Shown here: positions 55,101 through 62,300 of the stretch, one piece after another
How the letters are laid out: every line of letters begins with the position of its first letter
Numbering within the stretch: position 1 is the stretch's first letter
Origin: Xenorhabdus anantnagensis
GTDB taxonomy: Bacteria > Pseudomonadota > Gammaproteobacteria > Enterobacterales > Enterobacteriaceae
Direction of reading: 5' to 3'
NCBI RefSeq assembly: GCF_028598555.1
Contig: NZ_JAQRFN010000006.1
Coordinates: 62,001-126,000, forward strand
DNA length: 64,000 nt
The notes under the pieces: model-generated
Told to the model about the DNA's origin: nothing
Databases searched by the model: none
What the model saw: the letters and a program-made list of their open reading frames with translations, nothing else
Program-made: the position numbers and the translations under genes

Positions 55101-56352
55101 CACACTGGTTCTGCGCCCACCTCATATCAGAGTACCGGACGCAACCTTTGTCACCTTCTTGCGCGAGCAGAAAATTACCATCATGGATATGCCAACTGCC
55201 TTCTGGCACCACTGGGTACAGGAGATGATGGCGGGTCGCAGTGGTTTCAGCCCCTATCTGCATACCATCATTGTGGGTGGAGAGAAAGCGGAGCATCGTC
55301 ATTTAATGAGCTGGCTGTCCAGCCCGGAAACCCACGCCTGCCGCTGGGTCAACTCCTATGGCCCGACTGAAACAACGGTTATTGTCACCACTCTGACGGT
55401 AGATGACAGACAGGTTCCGTATACCGATGACAACATTCCGATTGGTCGCCCGTTGCCCAATACCCGTATCTATATTTTGGATACCCTCGGTCAGCCTGTT
55501 CCCGTTGGTGTCAGTGGTGAAATTCACATTGGTGGTTTGGGTGTCGCACGGGGTTATCTGAATAAGCCGGAAATGACAGCAGAGAAATTTATTTCTGATC
55601 CATTCAGCGAACAAACAGATGCCCGTATGTATAAAACGGGGGATCTGGGACGCTGGCTGCCAAACGGCATGATTGAATATCTGGGACGCAACGATTTTCA
55701 GGTCAAGATACGCGGCTTCCGTATTGAGCTGGGAGAAATTGAGGCGCAACTGGCTGCCTGTGAAGGCGTCAGGGATGCCGTGGTGATCGCCCGCGAAGAA
55801 GAAACCGGTGACAAACGTCTGGTGGCGTATGTCATACCACAATCCGACTTCACGCCCGATGCCAACAGCCTGCGTGAACAACTGAATACCCATCTGGCCA
55901 GCTATATGGTGCCCAACGCGTTTGTCATGCTGGAATCCTTCCCGCTGACCGGAAGTGGCAAATTAGATCGCAAAGCACTGCCAGCGCCGGATCGTTCAGC
56001 CATCGCCAGCCGTGAATACGAAGCGCCCCAAGGGGAAATCGAACAGCAGATCGCCACCATCCTACAAGGCTTATTGGGGTTAGAACAAATAGGACGCCAT
56101 GACAGCTTCTTTGATTTAGGAGGAAACTCCCTATCAATCATTCAGTTAATGGCAAGATTGCGTGATGAGTTCCATCTTGAAGTGTCTATCCAAGACATAT
56201 TTGCTCATCCAGAACTTTCTGAACTCGCTGAGCTTATCGCGTCAAGACAGATCGAAACCTTTTTCGTACAAGAAGATATCGAATCGCTGCAAAAAGAATT
56301 GGAGCACTTGTCTGAAGATGAACTGCGTGCCCTGCTAAATGGAGATAATTAA
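46192..56352 (+). CDS. paxB: Peptide synthetase PaxB-like, three modules C-A-T/C-A-T/(C/E)-A-T
   Basis: Start at ATG 46192 gives 3386 residues; a TTG at 46174 is in frame but less likely. N-terminal ~45 residues form a helical docking element (MNNNELSSLPLAERRRLLEL). Module 1: C with HHIISDG at 218, A, carrier Ser1102. Module 2: C with HHMISDG at 1298, A, carrier Ser2188. Module 3: dual epimerisation/condensation domain with HHLLETEGD at 2293 and HHLVCDH at 2417, A, carrier Ser3313 in DLGGNSLS. All three A domains give D-T-S-D-I-G-S-V-(T/I), consistent with one substrate, lysine by analogy with PAX peptides. An acidic helical tail (SLQKELEHLSEDELRALLNG) should dock to PaxC. In-frame repeat inserts lie in C1 and C/E3. 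Confidence 0.88.
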   Translation: MNNNELSSLPLAERRRLLELAKSAKLTRQSTQQAEITPQARAQSDDNGSGVPLSWTQQRLWFLAQLDPAAQTAYHMSVGLNLQGKLNLNALQAALDRIVARHEILRTTIVTVEDKAQQIISDTDCGFSLIQEDFSQLSSSGPYSSEPSSSKPSSSKPSSSKPSSSKPSSSGLSEQQAAIEKVACLEANHPFDFVNGPLARGRLLKLAEEQHILLLTQHHIISDGWSVSVFMQELSTLYRAFSQGQPDPLPALTIQYADYVLWQKNGLQGEVLEKQINFWRNTLQDAPTLLELPTDRPRPAKQSYIGGRVNIALSPTLQAGLKDLSQRHGTTLFMTLLAGWATLLSRISGQDDIVVGTPVANRQQPELAPLIGFFANTLALRVQLHDNPSVSELLAQVKKQAINAFAHQNMPFEQLVEILQPPRSLSHSPIFQVMLATNNTPGQRHFELPGLVLEERPLIRDSSYFDLTLTLDETENGLVGDLEYASDLFDHATIERIVNHLNTLLAAMVSDDSQRVAELPLMTPQQSKQLLVDFNDTALTYPQDKLIHQLFEQQAELTPETIALVYQDTQLSYAELNQRANQLAHNLIAFGIRPDDRVALCVGRSLDMIIGMLGILKAGAGYVPFDPEYPAERLAYQLSDSIPRLLLTQQHLQATLPVTEIPVWSLDGENHLNIVAQQPTHNPDASQLGLLPHHLAYIIYTSGSTGLPKGVMLEHRNVVNFIHAQHQISQPQPEDRILQFATMAFDTSVSDIFPTLAAGATLVLRPAHIRVPDAEFIDFLNQQKITIMDVPTAFWHQWVQEMKADRTGFSPYLNTVIVGGEKAEYRHLVSWQSLPDMQFCRWINSYGPTETTVTATNLILSDNAYAITDTIPIGHPNANTQIYILDTFGQPVPIGVSGEMHIGGDGVARGYLNRPELTAERFVPDPFSKKPDARMYKSGDLGRWLPDGNIEYLGRNDFQVKIRGFRIELGEIEAQLAICDGVKDVVVIAREEATGDKRLVAYLIPQPDVTLIPSHLREQLSIHLMEHMIPSAFVILDAFPLTGSGKLDRKALPAPDHTAIASREYEAPQGEIEQKLAEVWQSLLGLEHVGRHDNFFELGGHSLLTVQMASRLRQVFNTKLDLQDLFTRPILSDLAQSLSADSHSLSSHQPTQQVILPVSRQQALPLSWAQQRLWFLAQLDSAAQTAYHISGGLRLKGQLNLNALQATLDRIVARHEILRTTIKMVQGTAQQIIAGADHGFNLTIKDFSLLTETEKQAAIDEAAQFETNHPFDFAQEPLIRGQLLKLTDDEHVLLLTQHHMISDGWSLNVLIYELTTLYRAFIQGQDDPLPALTVQYADYALWQRQWLQGEVLEKQVNFWREALQGAPALLELPTDRTRPAVQSYRGDQVAFTLSPELSDGLKALSQRHSSTLFMTLLAAWSILLSRISGQQGNDQQDIVIGTPVANRQHSELEPLIGFFANTLALRVRLEDNPTVSSLLAQVKAHALEAYVHQDLPFEQLVEALQPPRSLSHSPIFQVMLALDNTPIQQSLELSDLVLDELPSARNSTHFDLSLSMNDTDNGLVGELEYASDLFDRESIERLASYLQTLLAAMVEDDSLRVEELPLLQPQQRNQLLVDFNDTARIYPQEVLIHQLFEQQAEQTPDAIALVFGDSQLSYAELNHHANQLAHHLIASGVRPDDRIAICADRSLDMIIGMYGILKAGAGYIPLDPEYPAERLAYQLSDSKPALLLTQHHLLARLPVQDIPVLLLDDDNHRNAVAQQPSHNPDVRQMGLQPHHLAYIIYTSGSTGQPKGVMLEHRNVVNFIHAQHQTSEPKPGDRVLQFATVAFDTSVSDIFPTLASGATLVLRPPHIRVPDVTFVAFLREQKITIMDMPTAFWHHWVQEMMAGRSGFSPYLHTIIVGGEKAEYRHLMNWLSSAETQSCRWINSYGPTETTVIATTLKLDSKNPLHFEGIIPIGYPLPNTRIYILDIHGQPVPVGVSGEIHIGGAGVARGYLNRPDLTAEKFVADPFSEQADVRMYKTGDLGRWLPNGTIEYLGRNDFQVKIRGFRIELGEIETQLAACEGVSDAVVIAREEGMGDKRLVAYLIPQSGVTLNPAHLREQLSTSLMEHMLPSAFVILEAFPLSANGKLDRKALPAPDQSAIVSREYEAPQGETEQKLAAVWQSLLGLEQVGRHDNFFELGGHSLLVVNLIEELRQHDLFLDVSTVFSAPTLAAMSTRLNQNAAQGVTELTVPPNLIHENSQTITPDMLPLVELTQNQIDQIVNLVPDGVANIQDIYPLGPLQAGILFHHLLETEGDIYLDSQLMAFDSRTRLDTFLNVLQQVIDRHDILRSAVYWQELPEPVQVVYRRAPLPIIELTLSAEELSAAKSAETQLRRLTDPRTVRIEITKAPLLTAHIAQDPESGQWLLSLLHHHLVCDHISLGMIFNEIQALILGENDNLPAPLPYRNFIAQTRSVPLEVHQAYFREQLGDVDEPTLPFGLLDVQGSHRDESSLNKNDSNEKNLSESNFNNKIVENTVTLNSELAQNLRNCARQLGMSSAVLFHVAWAQVLARCSGRDDVVFGTVLLGRLQGGVGASEVLGMFINTLPIRVRLQTRTVKEAVQQTHQQLSELLDHEQASLAVAQRCSGIQAPLPLFNSLLNFRHSPHNESQPESLAWEGMQILSGEERSNYPLSLDIDDFDDGFALTAQCSQQINPARINAYMDMALKGIVAALQHAPEQKIESLDILSPEERTQLLETFNDTAVEYPQDVLIHPLFEQQVERTPDATALVFGDRQLSYAELNHHANQLAHQLIASGVRPDDRVAICVDRSLDMIIGMYGILKAGAGYIPLDPEYPAERLAYQLSDSQPALLLTQKHLQELLPTQGIPVWLLDDETHRINVAKQPDHNPDASQMGLQPHHLAYIIYTSGSTGQPKGVMLEHRNVVNFIHAQHQTSEPKLGDRILQFATVAFDTSVSDIFPTLASGATLVLRPPHIRVPDATFVTFLREQKITIMDMPTAFWHHWVQEMMAGRSGFSPYLHTIIVGGEKAEHRHLMSWLSSPETHACRWVNSYGPTETTVIVTTLTVDDRQVPYTDDNIPIGRPLPNTRIYILDTLGQPVPVGVSGEIHIGGLGVARGYLNKPEMTAEKFISDPFSEQTDARMYKTGDLGRWLPNGMIEYLGRNDFQVKIRGFRIELGEIEAQLAACEGVRDAVVIAREEETGDKRLVAYVIPQSDFTPDANSLREQLNTHLASYMVPNAFVMLESFPLTGSGKLDRKALPAPDRSAIASREYEAPQGEIEQQIATILQGLLGLEQIGRHDSFFDLGGNSLSIIQLMARLRDEFHLEVSIQDIFAHPELSELAELIASRQIETFFVQEDIESLQKELEHLSEDELRALLNGDN
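46603..46707 (+). repeat. 15-bp repeat array in the paxB module-1 C domain
   Basis: Four perfect TCTTCTTCAAAACCA units (46633-46692) are flanked by degenerate copies on both sides. They encode (SSSKP)n at PaxB residues ~138-172, between the N-terminal lobe and the HHIISDG motif. The other C domains of the cluster have no such insert at this point. Confidence 0.95.
53677..53736 (+). repeat. Degenerate pentapeptide repeat in the paxB dual C/E domain
   Basis: Four 15-base blocks encode SSLNK, NDSNE, KNLSE and SNFNN in succession. The matching loops in the two C/E domains of paxC lack them (one reads VQGSSLNEIEENVF). It looks like an old, diverged 15-bp expansion. Confidence 0.6.
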
Positions 56353-56356
56353 TTAA

Positions 56357-59300
56357 ATGAGTAACAAAGAACTAAGCCTACTTGAATTAAGACAAGCGGT
56401 ACTCCAGAAAAAACTTAACGAACGCATCAAAAATAGTCAGATTGGGGAAAAAGGGCAAATCAGGGACAAAAGGCAAATTATACCGAGAAGCGCTGACCGG
56501 CAAACTCTCCCCTTATCCTGGGCACAGCAGCGATTGTGGTTCTTGGCGCAGTTAGATCCGGCAGCACAAACGGCATACCATATTCCGGGGGGCCTGCGTC
56601 TGCAAGGCTATCTGAATCTGGATGCCCTGCAAACAGCGCTGGACAGAATTGTCGCTCGTCATGAAATTCTGCGTACCAACATCAAGATGGTAGAAGGCCA
56701 GGCCCTGCAAATCATTGGCGATCCAAATAACGGCTTCTCTCTGGAAGTGGAAGATCTCAGCCATTTATCTGCGGAAAAGCAACAAACCATCATTGATGAA
56801 ACAGTCCAGCGTGAAATCAGTCAGCCATTTAATTTTGCACAAGGCCCCCTTATCAGGGGCCGTATGCTGCGACTGGCGAAAAATGAACATATCCTGTTGT
56901 TAACCCAGCATCATATTATTTCTGATGGTTGGTCCCTCAATATCCTGATGCACGAACTTTCCACACTTTATCATGCATTCAGTAAAGGGCAGAAAGATCC
57001 CCTGCCCGCCCTGACACTCCAGTATGCTGACTATGCTCTTTGGCAAAGAGAGTGGTTGCAGGGAGAAACGCTGGAAAAACAAGTGAATTTCTGGCGTGAT
57101 GCGTTACAGGGTGCTCCCTCACTTTTGGAACTGCCGACTGACAGGCCACGCCCAGAGAAACAAAGTTACGCGGGAGGGCATGTTGATATTGCCCTGCCAG
57201 TAGAATTAAGTGCCGGATTAAAACGCCTCAGCCAGCGCCACGGGACAACATTGTTCATGACCCTGATGGCGGGATGGGCCACCTTGCTTTCCCGCCTCAG
57301 CGGGCAGAAGGACTTGGTGATAGGCACACCGGTAGCCAATCGGCAATACCGCGAATTGGAACCGCTGATTGGATTTTTTGTCAACACATTGGCTCTGCGG
57401 GTTCAATTAGATGACAATCCAACAGTCAGCACTTTGCTGGCCCGGATTAAAACCCATGCTCTGAAAGCTTATGAACATCAAGATCTGCCATTCGAACAGT
57501 TGGTCGAAGCGCTGAAACCACCGCGCAGTCTCAGTCATAGCCCGATTTTTCAGGTCATGATGTCAGTGGATAATACGCCGGGACAACAAAGTATAGAGTT
57601 GCCGGATGCCACTATCAGTGAAATCAATCTGATCGAAAACAGTTCACATTTCGATCTGACCCTCTCCATGAATGATACTGAAAATGGCATAGTGGGCGAT
57701 TTAGAATATTCCCGTGATCTGTTTGATCATGCCAGTGTTGAACGCATCGCCAGTTACCTGCAAACCCTTCTGACTGCGATGGTTAAGGATGATTCACAAT
57801 CGGTGGAAAGTTTGCCACTATTGCAACCACAACAACGCACTCAAGTATTGGTGGATTTCAATGATACGGCTTTTCCGCATACACAAATATTCCTGATCCA
57901 CCAACTGTTTGAACAACAAGTAGAGCGAACCCCGGACGCCGTCGCGTTAGTGTTTGGCGATAGCCAGCTAAGTTATGCGGAACTGAACCACCATGCCAAC
58001 CAGTTGGCTCATCAGCTCATTGCGTCCGGCGTGCGCCCTGATGATCCTATTGCAATCTGTGCTGATCGCAGTCTGGATATGATTATTGGCATGTACGGTA
58101 TCCTTAAAGCCGGTGCAGGCTATATTCCACTTGATCCGGAATACCCCGCCGAACGTTTGGCCTATCAGTTGTCGGACAGCAAACCCGTGTTATTGCTGAC
58201 TCAGCAACATTTACAAGCACGCTTGCCAATACAGGACATCCCTGTCTGGCTGCTGGATGATCAAAATAATCGGGATAGCGTGGCAAAACAGCCAGCCCAT
58301 AATCCTGATGCCAATCAATTGGGACTTGAGCCGCACCATCTGGCTTATATCATCTACACTTCCGGCTCTACCGGAATGCCTAAAGGTGTGATGCTGGAAC
58401 ACCGCAATGTGGTGAATTTTATCCATGCCCAGCATCAAACCAGCGAACCTAAGTTGGGTGATCGCATCCTGCAATTTGCGACCGTAGCATTTGATACTTC
58501 AGTGTCTGATATTTTCCCTACCCTTGCATCGGGAGCAACACTGGTTCTGCGTCCGCCTCATGTCAGAATACCGGATATTACTTTTGTCAACTTCTTGCGC
58601 GAGCAGAAGATCACCATCATGGATATGCCAACCGCCTTCTGGCACCATTGGGTGCAGGAAATGATGGCGGGTCGCAGTGGTTTTAGCCCTTACCTGCACA
58701 CCATTATTGTGGGCGGTGAAAAAGCGGAATATCGTCATTTAATGAATTGGCTGTCCAGTGCGGAAACCCAATCCTGTCGCTGGATTAACTCCTATGGCCC
58801 GACGGAAACCACCGTTATTGCCACAACATTGAAGCTGAACAACAAAAATCCATTGCATCTCGAAGGTGTCATCCCGATAGGTTATCCGTTGCTCAATACC
58901 CGAATTTATATTCTGGATACTCACGGCCAGCCCGTTCCTGTCGGTGTCAGTGGTGAAATCCATATTGCCGGCGCAGGTGTTGCCCGTGGCTATCTGAACC
59001 GCCCCGATTTGACGGCAGAGAAATTTGTTGCTGATCCATTCAGCAAACAAGCAGATGCACGCATGTACAAAACCGGCGATCTGGGGCGCTGGCTGCCCAA
59101 TGGCATGATTGAATATCTGGGGCGCAACGATTTTCAGGTCAAGATACGCGGCTTCCGCATTGAGCTGGGAGAAATTGAGACGCAACTGGCGGCCTATGAA
59201 GGTGTCAGCGATGCCGTGGTCATCGCTCGTGAAGAAGGTATGGGTGACAAACGTCTGGTCGCTTATCTGATCCCACAAACAGGGGTTGCACTCAGCCCTG

Positions 59301-62300
59301 CTGAATTACGTAAGCAACTGAGCACCCGATTGATGGATCATATGCTGCCCAGTGCATTTGTCATACTGGATGCTTTCCCGATGTCAGCTAACGGCAAACT
59401 GGATCGCAAAGCCCTGCCGGCCCCTGATCATTCTGCTATCGTCAGCCGGGAATACGAAGCGCCTCAAGGCGAAACTGAACAGAAACTGGCAGAAGTCTGG
59501 CAATCCCTGCTGAATTTGGAACAAGTCGGGCGCCAAGACAATTTCTTTGAGCTGGGCGGACATTCATTACTGGTGGTCAACCTGATTGAGCAATTACGCC
59601 AACACAGTTTGTCCCTTGATGTCAGTGCGGTATTCTCTGCACCAACATTATCCGCCATGAGTGCACTTATCAGCCATAATAGCGATCAAGCCACCACCAT
59701 ACAGGAAGTCCCACCTAACCTGATCAAAGAAGACAGTGCTGTTATTACACCAGATATGTTGCCGCTGGTGGAATTGACTCAAAACCAGATAGACCAGATT
59801 GTTTCCCATGTAACGGGCGGAATCCCCAACGTTCAGGACATTTATCCATTGGGACCATTGCAGGAAGGCATTTTATTCCACCATTTGCTGGAAACTGAAG
59901 GTGATCTCTATCTGGATAACCATTTGATGATTTTCGACAGCCGGACACGGTTGGATGGTTTCTTACAGGCGCTCCAGCAAGTCATCGACCGGCACGATAT
60001 TCTACGTAGTGCCGTTTACTGGAAAGAGCTTCTTAAACCAGTGCAAGTTGTCTCTCGCCATGCTCCGCTGCCAATTATTGAACTCACGTTGTTATCAGAA
60101 ACGTTGTTACCAGAAACGTTGTTATCAGAAACATTGTTATCAGAAAAATTGCTATCAGAAACATTGCTATCAGAAACATCAGAATCTCCGGAAGCACAAT
60201 TACGTCGTCTCACCGATCCCCGTTCAATACGGATGGATATTACCAAAGCACCACTGCTGGCGGCTCATATTGCGAAAGATCCATCTTCTGGCAAGTGGCT
60301 GCTTTCCTTGCAATATCATCATTTAGTTTGTGATCACATATCACTGGATATGATTTTCGGCGAAATACAAACCCTGCTTTTGGGGGAAAGCAAAAATCTA
60401 CCAGCACCATTGCCTTACCGAAACTTTATCGCGCAGATCCGCAATGTGCCGTTGGAAGTTCATCAAAACTATTTCCGCGAATTATTGGGGGATGTAGAAG
60501 AACCCACCTTGCCATTCGGGTTACTTGATGTACAAGGCAGCAGCCTCAATGAGATAGAGGAAAACGTCTTCACGCTGGATAGCAAACTGGCTCACAATCT
60601 CCGCGATTGCGCCCGTCAGTTGGGCATGAGTTCTGCCGTACTGTTCCATGTCGCGTGGGCACAAGTACTGGCGCGATGCAGTGGACGAGACGATGTCGTA
60701 TTCGGCACGGTTCTGTTGGGACGGCTACAAGGTGGGATCGGTGCTTCCGAAGTGCTCGGTATGTTTATCAACACCTTGCCTATCCGGGTTAAATTGCAGG
60801 CACGTACCGTTAAACAGGCTGTACAGGAAACTTATCAGCAGTTAAGTACACTTCTGGAACATGAGCAGGCACCTCTGGCCGTTGCTCAACGTTGCAGTGG
60901 TATTCAGGCACCATTGCCACTGTTTAACAGTCTGCTTAACTTCCGCCATAATTCACGCGAAGATGAACAAGCCGCCTCAATTGCCTGGGAAGGTATTGAC
61001 GAACTGGAAAGTGAAGAGCGCAGCAACTATCCATTGGCACTGGATGTGGACGATTTTGATGACGGATTTTCGCTTACTGCACAATGCAGCCAGCAAATTA
61101 ATCCGGCGCGTATCAATGCCTATATGAATACCGCCCTGGAAGGCATTGTCGCTGCCCTGCAACATGCACCTGAACAGGCCATTGAGTCAATTGACATCCT
61201 GTCACTGACTGAACGCACTCAATTGCTGGAAACGTTTAATGATACCGCCGTCGATCATCCGCAAAACGTCTTAATTCACCAACTGTTCGAACAGCAGGCA
61301 GAGAGAACACCAGATGCCATTGCGTTGGTATTTGGCGAAAACGAACTGAGCTATGCTGAACTGAACCACCATGCCAACCAACTGGCCCATCAGCTCATTG
61401 CCTCCGGCGTACGCCCGGATGATCGCGTGGCAATTTGCGTCGACCGCAGTTTGGATATGATCATTGGCATATACGGGATTCTCAAAGCCGGTGCGGGATA
61501 TGTTCCACTCGATCCAGAATATCCTGTCGAACGTCTGGCCTATCAACTGTCGGACAGCAAGCCAGCATTACTGCTCACTCAGCAACATTTGCAGGAGCTT
61601 TTACCAACATGCAATCCAACACACAATATATCCATTTGTTTATTGGATGATGAAGCCCATCAGAATAACGTGGCAAAACAACCCGCCCATAATCCGGATG
61701 TTCACCAACTGGGGCTTGAGCCACACCATCTGGCTTATATCATTTATACCTCCGGCTCTACCGGAATGCCTAAAGGCGTGATGCTGGAACACCGCAATGT
61801 GGTGAACTTTATCCATGCCCAACGCCAGACCAGCGAACCCAAATTAGGTGATCGCATCCTGCAATTTGCGACCGTGGCATTTGATACCTCTGTGTCTGAT
61901 ATTTTCCCTACCCTCGCATCGGGTGCGACATTGGTTCTGCGTCCGCCTCATGTCAGAATACCGGATATCACGTTTGTCACTTTCCTGCGCGAGCAGAAAA
62001 TCACCATCATGGATATGCCAACTGCCTTCTGGCACCATTGGGTGCAGGAAATGATGGCGGGTCGCAGTGGTTTCAGCCCTTACCTGCACACTATCATTGT
62101 GGGTGGCGAGAAAGCGGAATACCGCCACTTAATCAGTTGGTTATCCAGCCCGGAAACTCAGTCCTGCCGTTGGATCAACACTTACGGCCCGACGGAAACC
62201 ACCGTTATTGCCAGCACACTGACGGTAGATGACAGGCAGGCTCCGTATATCAACGACAATATTCCGATTGGTCGCCCGTTGCCCAATACCCGGATTTATA

